A stretch of DNA of 64,000 bases from Bacteroidales bacterium (GCA_028687995.1 JAQTZA010000002.1:62001-126000); one strand, 5' to 3'; shown: positions 54,605 through 64,000, counted from the stretch's first letter. The notes: generated by a model not told the origin, from the letters alone. Numbers and translations are program-made.

Positions 54605-57169
54605 TTAATTTGTTGGTTCTTCACTATTTTCAGTTCCTTCGATTTCGCTGTCTGTAATGTCAAGCTCAATGTTTGGGATTAACTTTTCAGTATCTTCTTC
54701 TTCATTGTCAGTCAGTACTTTACAAACTGAGGCGATCTCGTCGTTGCGTTTTTCTAAGTTGATTAAACGTACACCTTGTGTGGCGCGACCCATGGTACGG
54801 ACATCAGCCATTTTCAGACGGATTGCAACACCTGATTTGTTGATAATTACAAGATCATTTTCGTCAGTAACGTTTTTCAAAGCCACTAATTGACCTGTTT
54901 TCTCGGTAATATTGAGTGTTTTCACACCTTTACCTCCACGGTTGGTTACACGATAAATAGGTTCTCCATTTTCGTCATCCAGCAAGGTGCGTTTACCGTA
55001 TCCTTGTTGAGAAACAACCATGATATCCTCTTTATCAGCCTTGTTTACGCAAATCATTCCCACTACTTCGTCTAATCCATCGTTGTCGAGTGTGATACCA
55101 CGAACTCCTGTTGCAGTTCTTCCCATCACTCTCACCGCACTTTCGTGGAAACGTATGGCACGGCCATTGCGATTTGCCATCAAAACCTCGGAATTACCAT
55201 CGGTCAAACGTACTTGTATTACTTGGTCATCCTCGCGAATGGTAATCGCATTCACTCCATTTTGGCGCGGACGAGAATAAGCTTCTAGTTGAGTCTTTTT
55301 GATAACACCCTGTTTTGTTGCAAAAACAAGATAGTGAGATTGGTTGTATTCTGGATCTTGCAACTGTTTCACACGTATGAACGCATTTACTTTGTCGCCT
55401 TGTTCGATGTTAAGCATGTTTTGAATAGCACGTCCTTTTGTGTTTTTCGCACCTTCAGGAATTTCGTACACCTTCAACCAATAGCATTTTCCACGTTGAG
55501 TGAAGAACAACATATAGGCGTGCATCGAAGCTGGGTAGATATGTTCGATAAAGTCTTCGTCGCGAGTTTCGCTGCCTTTGGCACCTACGCCTCCACGATT
55601 TTGTGCGCGGAATTCAGAAAGGGCAGTTCGTTTAATATAGCCCATGTGCGAAATAGTAATCACCATTTCATCATCAGAATAGAAATCTTCTGGGTTGAAG
55701 TCTTCTGAAGCGTAAACGATTTCGGAACGACGAACGTCACCATATTTATTTTTTATCTCTGCTAATTCATCTTTGATAATGGTCATTCGAAGTTCTTCGT
55801 TGGTCAAGATATCATTCAAATGATTAATCAATTTCATAATCTCTTCGTACTCCGCATGTAGTTTGTCTTGTTCCAGTCCAGTTAATTGACGTAAACGCAT
55901 TTCAACAATGGCACGAGATTGAATATCTGACAATTCAAATCGTTCGATTAAGCGAGTGCGAGCTTCTTCCGGATTTTGTGAAGAACGAATGATGGCAATT
56001 ACTTCGTCGATATTGTCAGAAGCAATAATCAAACCTTGAAGAATGTGAGCGCGTTTTTCAGCCTCTGCCAATTCGTATTTTGTTCGGCGTATCACTACAT
56101 CGTGACGGTGCTCAACGAATAGCGAAATCATATCTTTCAGGTTGAGCATTCTCGGACGACCATTTACCAACGCAATATTATTTACGCTAAATGAGGTTTG
56201 AAGTGCTGTCATTTTATATAATGTATTCAGCACTACATTTGAGTTTGCATCACGTTTGATATCCACTACGATGCGCATACCTGTACGGTCCGATTCGTCG
56301 TTTACATTCGAGATTCCTTCTATTTTTTTATCTTCTACCAAATCGGCAATAGCTTTAATTAATTCAGCTTTATTGACTAGGTATGGTATTTCGGTAACCA
56401 CAATCTTCTCACGATTTCCTTCTGTTTCTATTTCTGCTCGAGCACGCATGATGATACGACCACGACCAGTTTCGAAAGCGTCTTTTACTCCTGCATATCC
56501 GTAAATAAATCCACCAGTTGGAAAATCCGGTGCTTTTACATATTTCATCAAGCCAGGAATGTCGATTTCTCTGTCGTCGATATACGCCACAGTGGCATCG
56601 ATCACTTCTGTCAAGTTATGGGGAGGCATATTGGTTGCCATTCCGACGGCAATTCCTGAAGCACCATTTACTAAAAGATTTGGAATTCGGGTTGGAAGTA
56701 CAGTAGGTTCTTTTAATGTATCATCGAAGTTGAGTTGAAAATCGACTGTGTCTTTGTCGATATCCATCAACATCTCTTCTGCAATCTTACTCAATCGTGC
56801 TTCAGTATAACGCATCGCAGCAGGGCTATCACCATCTACAGAACCAAAGTTACCTTGTCCATCAACTAATGTATAGCGAAGTGACCACTCTTGAGCCATT
56901 CGAACCAATGCAAAATAGACTGAAGAATCGCCGTGTGGGTGAAATTTACCTAATACTTCCCCTACGATTCTGGCGCATTTCTTATATGGTTTGTCGGAGT
57001 TGTTGCCTAATTCATTCATACCGAACAATACTCGGCGGTGAACAGGTTTGAAACCGTCTCTTACATCAGGTAATGCACGTGAAACAATTACAGACATCGA
57101 ATAGTCGATGTAGCTGCTTTTCATTTCGTCTTCGATGTTTACTTTGATAATTCTGTCTTGATCAATCAT
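54605..57169 (-). CDS. gyrA: DNA gyrase subunit A
   Basis: 854 residues. Introduces negative supercoils with GyrB; the catalytic Tyr is near residue 121 in [12 protein letters not shown]. The winged-helix domain, tower and coiled coil precede six C-terminal beta-pinwheel blades that wrap DNA. A GyrA-box-like motif, [10 protein letters not shown], identifies it as GyrA rather than ParC. In the quinolone region Ser82 is kept (E. coli Ser83), but Phe86 stands where E. coli has Asp87. The C-terminus is acidic ([29 protein letters not shown]). Divergent from clpC. Confidence 0.97.
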   Translation of the reverse strand: MIDQDRIIKVNIEDEMKSSYIDYSMSVIVSRALPDVRDGFKPVHRRVLFGMNELGNNSDKPYKKCARIVGEVLGKFHPHGDSSVYFALVRMAQEWSLRYTLVDGQGNFGSVDGDSPAAMRYTEARLSKIAEEMLMDIDKDTVDFQLNFDDTLKEPTVLPTRIPNLLVNGASGIAVGMATNMPPHNLTEVIDATVAYIDDREIDIPGLMKYVKAPDFPTGGFIYGYAGVKDAFETGRGRIIMRARAEIETEGNREKIVVTEIPYLVNKAELIKAIADLVEDKKIEGISNVNDESDRTGMRIVVDIKRDANSNVVLNTLYKMTALQTSFSVNNIALVNGRPRMLNLKDMISLFVEHRHDVVIRRTKYELAEAEKRAHILQGLIIASDNIDEVIAIIRSSQNPEEARTRLIERFELSDIQSRAIVEMRLRQLTGLEQDKLHAEYEEIMKLINHLNDILTNEELRMTIIKDELAEIKNKYGDVRRSEIVYASEDFNPEDFYSDDEMVITISHMGYIKRTALSEFRAQNRGGVGAKGSETRDEDFIEHIYPASMHAYMLFFTQRGKCYWLKVYEIPEGAKNTKGRAIQNMLNIEQGDKVNAFIRVKQLQDPEYNQSHYLVFATKQGVIKKTQLEAYSRPRQNGVNAITIREDDQVIQVRLTDGNSEVLMANRNGRAIRFHESAVRVMGRTATGVRGITLDNDGLDEVVGMICVNKADKEDIMVVSQQGYGKRTLLDDENGEPIYRVTNRGGKGVKTLNITEKTGQLVALKNVTDENDLVIINKSGVAIRLKMADVRTMGRATQGVRLINLEKRNDEIASVCKVLTDNEEEDTEKLIPNIELDITDSEIEGTENSEEPTN

Positions 57170-57360
57170 TTATGAAATTTTTTGGAAGATTGCTATATAA
57201 ATTGGTAAAAATCGTGCTAAGGTAATCCTTTTCTGTTAAACAGCGAAACATTAAATGTGAAAAAATTAACCTAATTGTTATCATTTTGAAAATCTATTGG
57301 AATAACTTTATTTGACTAGATATTTTCATTTTTCATTAACAATTGGAATAGTAAATGTGT

Positions 57361-57368
57361 TATATTTG
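57361..57368 (+). promoter_or_regulatory. -7 box of clpC
   Basis: TATATTTG, start expected near 57375, 20 bases before the ATG. A TTG lies 15 bases upstream, shorter than the usual spacing. Confidence 0.55.
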
Positions 57369-57394
57369 CAACATACAGCTTATAGTAAAAAGAT

Positions 57395-59914
57395 ATGAAG
57401 AGCAATTATACACAACGAGTGAAAGATGTATTGGGGTTTAGCCGTGAAGAGGCCGAACGTCTTCAAAGCAGTTCTATTGGTCCCGAACATTTGATGCTTG
57501 GTATTTTTAGAGAAGGTACTGGTCGCGTGTTTGATATATTTAGAGGTTTGCAGTTGGATGTTGCAGATGTCAAAAAACGCATCGAACGCGAATTGCAAAA
57601 AGGAAATACTTACTTGATGCAATGGGATAAGGTTCAGGACGGTATTACGATCAGTCAAAAAGCAGAACGTGTGCTGAAAATAAGCATGTTAGAAGCCAGA
57701 TTGATGCAAAGTGAAGTGACTGATACAGAGCATATTTTTCTAGCAATATTAAAGGATATGGATAATTTCGCCTCCGATGCGTTTGCAGAATGGGGTGTAA
57801 ATTACACTTCCGTTCATCAAATTATTGACAGTCCAGAATTGTCTGAGCCTAAAGATATGGGCGCTGATTTTGGAGATGATGATGAGGATGCTGAAGAGCG
57901 CTCTCAACGAGGAAACGAAGGTACAACCACACAGACCAAATCGGGACAAGATACACCTGTTTTGGATAATTTTGGTACCGATTTGACCAAAGCTGCTGAA
58001 GAAAATAGACTCGATCCAGTAGTAGGTCGCGAAAGAGAAATCGAGCGATTGGCACAAATTTTAAGTCGTCGCAAAAAAAATAATCCAGTATTAATAGGTG
58101 AACCCGGTGTCGGTAAATCAGCCATTGTGGAAGGTTTAGCTTTGCGAATTGTACAACGAAAAGTTTCACGAATTTTATTTGATAAACGATTGATATCCTT
58201 GGATATGGCTTCGGTAGTGGCTGGCACAAAATATCGTGGTCAGTTTGAAGAACGTATTAAAGCTATTTTGAATGAATTGTCAAAAAATCCGAATGTAATT
58301 TTGTTTATTGACGAAATTCACACCATTGTAGGTGCTGGTGGAGCAGGCGGTTCGCTTGATGCGGCTAATATGTTGAAACCCGCATTGGCACGAGGTGAAA
58401 TACAATGCATTGGAGCAACAACCTTGGATGAATATCGGAAAAATATAGAGAAAGATGGTGCATTAGAACGACGTTTTCAAAAGATAATGGTGGATCCAAC
58501 TACCGCTGAAGAGACGTTGCAAATTTTGAATAATATCAAAGAACGCTATGAAGATCACCACAATGTGACTTACACAGACGATGCTCTTTTGGCATGTGTG
58601 AAACTGACAGAGAGATATATTAGTGATCGTAATTTCCCTGATAAAGCTATTGATGCATTAGATGAAGCTGGTTCTCGTGTACATATTACCAATATAATTG
58701 TACCGAAAGATATCGAAGAACTTGAAAAAAACATCGAAAATGTAAAATTAGAAAAAGTGAGCGCTGTTAAAGCCCAAAATTTTGAGTTGGCGGCCAGCTA
58801 CCGAGACAAAGAAAAATCGTTGATTCAACAATTGGAATTGGCGAAAGATAATTGGGAAAAAGAGGCGAAAGAAAATCGTCAAATAGTGAATGATGAGAAG
58901 ATTGCTGAAGTTGTTGCTATGATGTCTGGAGTTCCTGTTCAGCGAATCGCCCAAGCAGAAAGCCATAAACTTCTGCAAATGGGACAAGAACTGAAATCTC
59001 GAATTATTGGACAAAATGAAGCCGTAGAAAAAGTGGTGAAAGCCATTCAACGAAATAGAGTTGGCCTAAAAGATCCGAATAAACCTATCGGAACATTTAT
59101 GTTTCTGGGTCCTACAGGAGTAGGAAAAACCCATTTGGCAAAGATACTATCTGAATTTTTATTTGACTCCACCGATTCGATGATTCGAGTCGATATGAGT
59201 GAATATATGGAGAAATTTACCGTGTCGAGATTGGTTGGGGCTCCTCCAGGATACGTTGGATATGAAGAGGGCGGTCAATTAACGGAGAAAGTTCGTCGTC
59301 GCCCGTATGCAGTAGTTCTGCTCGATGAAATAGAAAAAGCACATCCCGATGTTTTCAATTTATTGTTGCAAGTACTCGATGAAGGAAGGCTGACAGATAG
59401 TTTGGGTCGTAGAATTGATTTCAAAAACACAATTCTGATTATGACTTCGAATATTGGAACACGACAATTGAAAGATTTTGGTCGTGGTGTTGGATTTTCA
59501 ACGCCATCAAATGTTGAGGACAAAGACTTCTCTCGTGGTGTCATTCAAAAGGCATTGAATCGTGCTTTTGCTCCAGAGTTTTTGAACCGAGTAGATGATA
59601 TTGTGATGTTCGATCAATTAGATAGAGAATCAATTTATAAAATTATTGATTTGGAATTGAAAGGATTCTATAAACGTGTTGAAAATCTTGGTTATAAACT
59701 AGCCATTACGGAGACCGCTAAAGAGTTTATCGCATCGAAAGGGTATGATGTGCAATTTGGTGCTCGTCCGTTGAAACGTGCGATTCAAAAATACCTTGAA
59801 GACGAAATGGCGGAGATGATTATTCAAGCCACCGTTTCAGAAGGTGATTTGATAACAGTCGATTTTGATAAGGAGACACAGAAAATTATCTCTTCCATAT
59901 CCAAAGAGGCGTAA
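57395..59914 (+). CDS. clpC: ATP-dependent Clp protease ATP-binding subunit ClpC
   Basis: 839 residues. AAA+ unfoldase that feeds proteins to ClpP. N-terminal double Clp repeat (about 1-150), first ATPase module with Walker [10 protein letters not shown], a middle coiled region with a UVR-like segment ([21 protein letters not shown]), second module with [12 protein letters not shown], and the ClpP-binding VGF loop (GVGFST). UVR and length mark ClpC rather than ClpA or ClpB. An acidic linker ([15 protein letters not shown]) follows the N-domain. Single gene with its own promoter and terminator; no CIRCE or CtsR-like repeat seen upstream. Confidence 0.95.
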   Translation: MKSNYTQRVKDVLGFSREEAERLQSSSIGPEHLMLGIFREGTGRVFDIFRGLQLDVADVKKRIERELQKGNTYLMQWDKVQDGITISQKAERVLKISMLEARLMQSEVTDTEHIFLAILKDMDNFASDAFAEWGVNYTSVHQIIDSPELSEPKDMGADFGDDDEDAEERSQRGNEGTTTQTKSGQDTPVLDNFGTDLTKAAEENRLDPVVGREREIERLAQILSRRKKNNPVLIGEPGVGKSAIVEGLALRIVQRKVSRILFDKRLISLDMASVVAGTKYRGQFEERIKAILNELSKNPNVILFIDEIHTIVGAGGAGGSLDAANMLKPALARGEIQCIGATTLDEYRKNIEKDGALERRFQKIMVDPTTAEETLQILNNIKERYEDHHNVTYTDDALLACVKLTERYISDRNFPDKAIDALDEAGSRVHITNIIVPKDIEELEKNIENVKLEKVSAVKAQNFELAASYRDKEKSLIQQLELAKDNWEKEAKENRQIVNDEKIAEVVAMMSGVPVQRIAQAESHKLLQMGQELKSRIIGQNEAVEKVVKAIQRNRVGLKDPNKPIGTFMFLGPTGVGKTHLAKILSEFLFDSTDSMIRVDMSEYMEKFTVSRLVGAPPGYVGYEEGGQLTEKVRRRPYAVVLLDEIEKAHPDVFNLLLQVLDEGRLTDSLGRRIDFKNTILIMTSNIGTRQLKDFGRGVGFSTPSNVEDKDFSRGVIQKALNRAFAPEFLNRVDDIVMFDQLDRESIYKIIDLELKGFYKRVENLGYKLAITETAKEFIASKGYDVQFGARPLKRAIQKYLEDEMAEMIIQATVSEGDLITVDFDKETQKIISSISKEA

Positions 59915-59932
59915 TAAGATAGAACAGAACAA

Positions 59933-59972
59933 AGAGAGAGCTTTTCCAATCGGTAAAGCTCTCTCTCTGTTT
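59933..59972. terminator. Bidirectional terminator between clpC and the cupin gene
   Basis: AGAGAGAGCTTT (59933-59944) / AAAGCTCTCTCT (59955-59966), loop of 10 bases, A's before and T's after. Confidence 0.8.
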
Positions 59973-59987
59973 GTATTGATTCGTAAA

Positions 59988-60401
59988 TTAGTGCTCTGAA
60001 AGCGGTTTCCCTTTTTCGCCCATAAAAAAGGCTATAAGCACAACATCTTTTGTACCATTGTTTATGCCGTTGTGCTTTGTATTGATGACCTCGGCAAAGG
60101 ATCTATTTTCTGAAAATTCCAATGTTTTGTGATTTTCGATTTCAACCGTGAGATTGCCTTTCAAAACATAAGCAAATACGGGAAATGTGTGTTTGTGCCA
60201 TCCGGTTGATTTCCCGGGATGAATAATCACTTTAGCTATAGTCACCTCATCATTTAGGAATTGAGGATATTTTATCTTTTGTCCAATGGAGTTGGTATCT
60301 GTTCTAAGAATAGGTATCACTTCAACGCCTTTGTTGTATTGTGCGTTAGCGTGTAGAACAAGGCAGAAGAAGGAGATGAAAAGTGCTAGTTGTTTCATCA
60401 T
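59988..60401 (-). CDS. Exported single-domain cupin protein
   Basis: 137 residues. Signal peptide about 1-20 (ending HANAQ). One cupin barrel with metal-site motif GWHKHTFPVFAYVLKGNLTVEIE (His-x-His, then downstream Glu) and a second-motif His in INTKHNGIN. Substrate and reaction unknown; such small cupins bind a metal and often act on small organics or as sensors. It is 8 bases downstream of the glutathione peroxidase gene, so both probably form an envelope oxidative-stress unit. The start could be at the second Met. Confidence 0.8.
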   Translation of the reverse strand: MMKQLALFISFFCLVLHANAQYNKGVEVIPILRTDTNSIGQKIKYPQFLNDEVTIAKVIIHPGKSTGWHKHTFPVFAYVLKGNLTVEIENHKTLEFSENRSFAEVINTKHNGINNGTKDVVLIAFFMGEKGKPLSEH

Positions 60402-60409
60402 AAACTGTT

Positions 60410-60964
60410 TTATTTCAATAGTTTCTCAATATCCTCTGCAATTTCTTCTGGTTTGGTGATGGAGCCGTAGCGCTTCACCGGATTGCCTTTTTTATCGAGT
60501 AAGAATTTTGTGAAGTTCCATTTGATGCCATTGCCCAAAGTGCCTGGCAAAGCCTCTTTCAGATAGGCATAAAGCGGATGCGTGTTGTCGCCATTCACAT
60601 CAATCTTGGCAAACATCGGGAAAGTTACTCCATAATTTAGCGAGCAAAAACTCGAAATCTCTTCGGCGGAGCCCGGCTCTTGCGATCCAAATTGGTTGCA
60701 CGGAAAACCAAGGACTACGAAACCCTTCGATTCGTATTTTTTGTACAACTCTTCCAGTCCCTTGTATTGTGGCGTGAAGCCGCATTTGCTCGCCACATTC
60801 ACCACCAACACCACTTTGCCTTCGTAGGACTTCATGCTGATGGACTTGCCTTTCAGGGCATCGGCCGAGAAATCGTAGAAATGGGCAGTCGCTTTTTTGT
60901 CTTGACTTGTGGCTGTGAACACCGACAACGCCGATAATATTATTGCTTTTAATGTCGTTTTCAT
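60410..60964 (-). CDS. Glutathione-peroxidase family thiol peroxidase, exported
   Basis: 184 residues. Peroxidatic Cys in VVNVASKCGFTPQY, with GFPCNQFGSQEPGS (Gln of the catalytic tetrad) and KWNFTKFLLDKKG (Trp, Asn). In bacteria such enzymes generally use thioredoxin and reduce lipid or organic peroxides. An N-terminal hydrophobic stretch (TTLKAIILSALSVFTATSQ) looks like a signal peptide, so periplasmic. Neighbour of the cupin gene. Not selenium-dependent: the active residue is Cys. Confidence 0.92.
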   Translation of the reverse strand: MKTTLKAIILSALSVFTATSQDKKATAHFYDFSADALKGKSISMKSYEGKVVLVVNVASKCGFTPQYKGLEELYKKYESKGFVVLGFPCNQFGSQEPGSAEEISSFCSLNYGVTFPMFAKIDVNGDNTHPLYAYLKEALPGTLGNGIKWNFTKFLLDKKGNPVKRYGSITKPEEIAEDIEKLLK

Positions 60965-61027
60965 TTTTGTGTAGTTTTAAATGTATGTGATTTTCAAACA
61001 ATTAATAACGCTTTTTGTTCTGTAAAA

Positions 61028-63073
61028 CTACCAAATGGCGACGCGGTGTTTCTCGTCGCGATACATCGGGTCACCTGGTTTCACACCGAATGCTTCGTAA
61101 AACTCGGGGATGTTCGATAGAGGACCATTCACTCGAAGGAATGCCGGTGCGTGCACGTCGGTCATCACCATTTGTGCTAACTTCTCTTTGCGCTGACTGC
61201 CGAGCCACGACAACGCATATCCGAGGAAGAAGCGTTGCAACGGTGTGTAGCCGCCAATCTTTTTCCCCGATTTGTATTGTTCGGTTTTCTTGAATGCCTC
61301 TAAACCTAACACCACACCACCTAAGTCGGCAATGTTTTCGCCCAAACTAGCTTTGCCATTGACGTGCATGTTATCAACTACCACGTAGCTGTTGAACTGA
61401 TCGACCATTCTCTGTGCTTTTTGGTTGAATTTCGCTTCGTCGGTTTTTGTCCACCACGCTGAGAGGTTGCCTTTCCAATCAAACTGGCGACCTTCGTCGT
61501 CGAATCCGTGAGTGATTTCGTGACCGATGGTTGAACCGCCGGCATAGGCATACACAATGGCGTCGTCGAGCAGCGAATCGGGCATATTCGGCACAATAAA
61601 GATAGCTGCTGGAAGTACGATTTCGTTGTTACTCGGGTTGTAGTAGGCGTTGTATGTTTGTGGAGTCATATCCCATAAGGTACGATCGACTGGTTTACCG
61701 AGTTTCGCCAATTCGTAGTTGAAGTGGAATTTACGCACGTTGAGAGAATTCTGTACATACGAATCGCGGCTGATGGTGAGCGCCGAATAGTCTTTCCATT
61801 TGTCGGGATATCCCACTTTTTTGTTGACCTTCGACAGTTTCTCTATGGCTTTTAGTTTGGTTGCATCAGACATCCAATCGAGTTTTTCGATGCGCTCTTT
61901 GTAAACCGCCATAATGTTGTCCACGAGCAGCTCGTAGCGCTTTTTGGTCTTTGGCGAAAAGTATTTGCTCACATAAAGTTGTCCGAGCAGATCGCCCATC
62001 GATGACTCTTCTGCATCAAGCGCCTCTTTCCAACGTTCGCGCTGCGTGAGGCTGCCAGATAGCACTTTACCATGAAAATGGAACATTTCGTCCACAAACG
62101 GCTTGCTCAGCTCTTCGGCAAGTGACGTGATGTAGTTCCACTTCATGTAGGCTTTCAAGTTGGTAATCGGAGTGGTTTTCAGCAATGAATTGAGCTGCAC
62201 GAAAAATTCGGGTTGACCAACAATCACCGAATCAACGGTTTTAACGCCCATTGTGGCGAAATAGGTTTGCCAATCGATTGACGGAGCCAATTTCGACAGT
62301 TGAGCTACTGTCATTTTGTGGTAATTGCTGTTTGGGTCGCGTAGTTCTTCGAGTTTACGAGATTTGGTGGCGAGTTGTGTTTCCAACTTCATGATTTGCT
62401 GTGCCTGAATGGTAGCATCAGCCGCTTTCGTGCCAGCTAATTGAAGTGTTCGCGAAATGTGCGCCACATACTCCTTACGGATGTTTGCACTGCGGGCATC
62501 GGTGTTGAAATAGTAGTCGCGGTCGGGTAATCCGATTCCGCCCTGACCGATGTATAGTGCTATTTTCTCGCTATTTTTCATGTCCTGACCAATGCCAATG
62601 CCGAAAAACGTTTCGTTGAGATAAGTTTGATAGTTCGCCGACAGTTGCAATACGTTCTTCGCATCTGCAAGCGCATCTATCTTTTTTAATTCGGGCAAAA
62701 GAGGCGATGCGCCCAGTTTCTCGATGGCAACGGTATCCATTGCCGAAGCATAGAAATCGCCAATCTTTTGCAATGCCGTGCCTTTCGGTGCATCTTTTTG
62801 CTCTGCAGCACTTACACTGATCTCTTTTAGGCGGTTGTAGGTCTCTTCTTGCACCACGTGGGCGATACTCCAACTGCTTTCGGAAGATGGTATTGGATTT
62901 TCTTTGATCCAACGTCCGTTGGCAAACTGAAAAAAGTCGTTCGCTGGATTAACCGTAGTGTCGATGTGACTGACTAAAATATCTTCTTGTGGTGCTTTGG
63001 GGGCGCGGTTGCAACCTACAAAGGCGACAACCGTGAGGGTCAAGGCTAGCTGACCGATTCGGATTTTTCTCAT
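61028..63073 (-). CDS. pepO: M13 family zinc metallopeptidase, lipoprotein (PepO/neprilysin-like)
   Basis: 681 residues. Lipoprotein signal with Cys near 21 (VVAFVGCNRAP). Zinc site HEITH (518-522) in TIGHEITHGFDDEGRQFDWKGN, third ligand in SLGENIADLGG, and NAYYNPSNNEIVLPAAI, all neprilysin-family hallmarks; the C-terminus ends HRVAIW. An endopeptidase of small peptides, anchored in the envelope. Its GC content looks higher than neighbouring genes. The promoter box at 63134-63141 has an array of 21-bp repeats upstream of it. Confidence 0.95.
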   Translation of the reverse strand: MRKIRIGQLALTLTVVAFVGCNRAPKAPQEDILVSHIDTTVNPANDFFQFANGRWIKENPIPSSESSWSIAHVVQEETYNRLKEISVSAAEQKDAPKGTALQKIGDFYASAMDTVAIEKLGASPLLPELKKIDALADAKNVLQLSANYQTYLNETFFGIGIGQDMKNSEKIALYIGQGGIGLPDRDYYFNTDARSANIRKEYVAHISRTLQLAGTKAADATIQAQQIMKLETQLATKSRKLEELRDPNSNYHKMTVAQLSKLAPSIDWQTYFATMGVKTVDSVIVGQPEFFVQLNSLLKTTPITNLKAYMKWNYITSLAEELSKPFVDEMFHFHGKVLSGSLTQRERWKEALDAEESSMGDLLGQLYVSKYFSPKTKKRYELLVDNIMAVYKERIEKLDWMSDATKLKAIEKLSKVNKKVGYPDKWKDYSALTISRDSYVQNSLNVRKFHFNYELAKLGKPVDRTLWDMTPQTYNAYYNPSNNEIVLPAAIFIVPNMPDSLLDDAIVYAYAGGSTIGHEITHGFDDEGRQFDWKGNLSAWWTKTDEAKFNQKAQRMVDQFNSYVVVDNMHVNGKASLGENIADLGGVVLGLEAFKKTEQYKSGKKIGGYTPLQRFFLGYALSWLGSQRKEKLAQMVMTDVHAPAFLRVNGPLSNIPEFYEAFGVKPGDPMYRDEKHRVAIW

Positions 63074-63133
63074 AAAAAGTGGAATTACATACGTTCTCTA
63101 AAATGCTTCGTGTGCCTCTTTTGCACCGACGAG

Positions 63134-63141
63134 CAAAGATA
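63134..63141 (-). promoter_or_regulatory. -7 box of pepO
   Basis: TATCTTTG on the minus strand, 61 bases from the pepO start. No clear -33 element, as if it depends on an activator. Confidence 0.55.
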
Positions 63142-63168
63142 AATTTTTATCTTGAGAAAATGGGTATT

Positions 63169-63294
63169 GAGCGGAAATAGATCAATTTTCTGCGGACTGC
63201 TACATATCTTTAGCGGACGGAATCGGATTTGTTGCGGACGGATGAGAATTGATTGCGGACGGATGAGAATTGATTGCGGACGGCTTCGGGTCTA
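63169..63294. repeat. Six 21-bp tandem units with GCGGAC core
   Basis: Cores start at 63171, 63192, 63213, 63234, 63255 and 63276, exactly 21 bases apart. Two central units are identical (GCGGACGGATGAGAATTGAT core); the outer ones have diverged. 21 bp is two helical turns, so all cores face the same side of the DNA. The array lies 28 bases upstream of the pepO promoter box. Confidence 0.75.
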
Positions 63295-63320
63295 TTTCCA
63301 CCGATAGAAAGCAAATAATA

Positions 63321-63353
63321 AGTGAGGGTGTGACTTAAAGTCACGCCCTCACT
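63321..63353. repeat. Orphan 15-bp hairpin
   Basis: AGTGAGGGTGTGACT (63321-63335) pairs with AGTCACGCCCTCACT (63339-63353), one wobble, loop TAA. No T-run on either side, and no adjacent gene for it to terminate. Confidence 0.6.
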
Positions 63354-63420
63354 AAGAGTTCAGCAAATTCCATTTTGAGAAAGAATATCATCTTATATCT
63401 GTATGAATAGGATTTTTTTT

Positions 63421-63538
63421 TGAATCCGAAGGATTCATATTTTTATAGAAAAAAACCACACCAAAATATACGACTCCGAAGGAGTCGAACAACCTACACC
63501 GTTGCATTGTGCTATAAATATTTGATTCCTTCGGAATC
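63421..63538. repeat. REP-like cluster of three short palindromes
   Basis: TGAATCC-GAA-GGATTCA (63421-63437), CGACTCC-GAA-GGAGTCG (63471-63487) and GATTCC-TTC-GGAATC (63524-63538). The first is followed by atttttatag and the third preceded by ctataaatat, the reverse complement in outline, so units lie in both orientations, as REP elements mobilised by REP-associated tyrosine transposases often do. No such transposase is in the window. Confidence 0.55.
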
Positions 63539-63545
63539 GGTGTTG

Positions 63546-63597
63546 GCATTATAAATCTACCTACAGCATTATAAACCTGCCTGCCGCAGGCATGTGC
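63546..63597. repeat. 20-bp direct repeat and small palindrome
   Basis: GCATTATAAATCTACCTACA (63546-63565) is followed directly by a variant starting GCATTATAAACCTGCC (63566). It runs into TGCCTGCCGCAGGCA, a short palindrome. Confidence 0.5.
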
Positions 63598-63610
63598 TCA
63601 TAGTAATGAA

Positions 63611-63634
63611 AAGGCGGATTACAAAATCCGCCTT
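63611..63634. terminator. Hairpin AAGGCGGATT-acaa-AATCCGCCTT
   Basis: Perfect 10-bp stem in the intergenic region; weak T content after it, no gene ending nearby. May be a second terminator for ilvC or a repeat remnant. Confidence 0.5.
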
Positions 63635-63692
63635 AACCAACATCATTTTTCTACGGTTTTATATCCGTGGGGACGAGTGATTTTTTGTATCC

Positions 63693-63728
63693 AAAAAAAG
63701 GTCAGCCTCATTCCGAAGCTGACCTTTT
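63693..63728 (-). terminator. Terminator of ilvC
   Basis: Minus strand: AAAAGGTCAGC / GCTGACCTTTT (63696-63706 with 63718-63728) followed by a T-run; 23 bases beyond the ilvC stop. Confidence 0.88.
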
Positions 63729-63750
63729 AGTTTATTGAGAAATCGGTAGA

Positions 63751-64000
63751 TTAACCTACGATTTTTTTCATGTCTGTCATTGCTTGACGAAGCTCTGCAC
63801 CGATGATTTCGATTGGGTGGTAACGCAATTCGTCGTTCACTGCAATTAATGCTTGGTTGTCAACGCCGTTTCCTTTGCCTTCGCCATACGCTTTACCGAT
63901 CACGTTGGTGTCTATTTTCTTCATAAAGTCAGCCAACAGCGGTTTGCAAGCGTGGTCGAACAAATAGCAACCGTATTCGGCAGTATCAGAGATCACACGG
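63751..64000 (-). CDS. ilvC: Ketol-acid reductoisomerase, C-terminal end (5' part outside window)
   Basis: The frame remains open to the window edge. The visible ~82 residues contain ISDTAEYGCYLFDHACKPLLADFMKKI, VIGKAYGEGKGNGVDNQALIAVNDELRYHPIEIIGAELRQAMTDMKKI, the KARI C-terminal knotted domain with the metal/substrate-site SDTAEYG. Converts acetolactate to dihydroxy-isovalerate in valine, leucine and isoleucine synthesis. Upstream ilv genes and any leader lie outside the window. Confidence 0.95.
   Translation of the reverse strand, partial: RVISDTAEYGCYLFDHACKPLLADFMKKIDTNVIGKAYGEGKGNGVDNQALIAVNDELRYHPIEIIGAELRQAMTDMKKIVG

Larger units (their letters stand above)
63074..63750. other. Repeat-rich 677-base intergenic region
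   Basis: No gene. In order: a -7 box of the M13 peptidase (minus), six GCGGA cores at 21-bp spacing (63169-63294), a long hairpin (63321-63353), three short palindromes with a GAA or TTC centre (63421-63538), a 20-bp direct repeat (63546-63585), a hairpin (63611-63634) and a terminator (63693-63728). Confidence 0.7.

Noticed and set aside
63143..63310. Open frame across the 21-bp repeats (heptad-like xGRxRIx pattern)
   Set aside because: No ATG before the repeats, and the pattern follows from the DNA repeat length being a multiple of three.
63169..63538. CRISPR array
   Set aside because: The repeats are contiguous 21-mers or short palindromes without uniform spacers, and no cas gene is present.

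Overview
The window is a chromosomal segment of a Bacteroidetes bacterium, most likely order Bacteroidales. Evidence for this: promoters of the form TTTG-N19-TAnnTTTG, TonB-dependent receptors with carboxypeptidase-like N-domains, NigD-like lipoproteins, type IX secretion (T9SS) cargo of both sorting types, a fused ribBA next to a long single LptF/LptG permease, PPi-dependent phosphofructokinase, and A-rich regions in place of Shine-Dalgarno sites. A Paludibacter-like or Porphyromonas-like relative would fit, but I cannot name a genus. Both ends cut genes: a MATE transporter on the left and ilvC on the right.

Layout. 1-3.4 kb: end of a MATE pump, menA (menaquinone) and a T9SS type A cargo protein. 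3.4-6.2 kb: uvrA. 6.5-13.9 kb: two TonB-dependent receptors, the second followed by a repeat-containing lipoprotein. 14-21.6 kb: a cell-envelope block with a beta-barrel protein coupled to a LysM/periplasmic-binding fusion, a T9SS type B cargo protein, a lytic transglycosylase, and an ECF sigma factor operon (sigma, membrane-anchored beta-barrel protein, NigD-like lipoprotein). 22-27.6 kb: a candidate small RNA, an S9 peptidase, an LTA-synthase-like enzyme and a metallophosphoesterase. 27.7-31.6 kb: elongator tRNA-Met, a TPR membrane protein, a YehS-like protein, free methionine-R-sulfoxide reductase and transketolase. 31.8-44.1 kb: a DUF5686-like protein, PPi-PFK, a NigD-like lipoprotein, prs, a GH13 enzyme, a Gfo/Idh oxidoreductase, a nucleoside-type MFS permease and ribBA. 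44.1-50.3 kb: LptF/G, a START-like protein, initiator tRNA, mnmA, a YeiH-type transporter with its LysR regulator, and a 48-aa lipoprotein. 50.4-60 kb: trpB2 behind an apparent leader-peptide attenuator, aldose epimerase, a TPR protein, gyrA and clpC. 60-64 kb: cupin, glutathione peroxidase, an M13 peptidase, a repeat-rich intergenic region and ilvC.

Most of the window is ordinary housekeeping and envelope DNA. I see no insertion sequence, prophage, CRISPR array or defence island. The most interesting signals lie between genes. (1) Upstream of the stand-alone trpB2 there is a 14-residue reading frame with the order Tyr-Trp-Arg-Trp, followed by hairpins that can be drawn as a pause, antiterminator and terminator set; this looks like Trp attenuation. 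(2) Six GCGGA cores recur every 21 bp upstream of the M13 peptidase promoter, next to a cluster of REP-like palindromes. (3) A promoter box followed about 60 nt later by a hairpin and T-run, between the sigma operon and the S9 peptidase, looks like a small RNA. (4) A LysR-type inverted repeat is centred near -65 of the yeiH promoter. (5) A 48-codon lipoprotein gene, too short for usual length cut-offs, has its own strong hairpin downstream.
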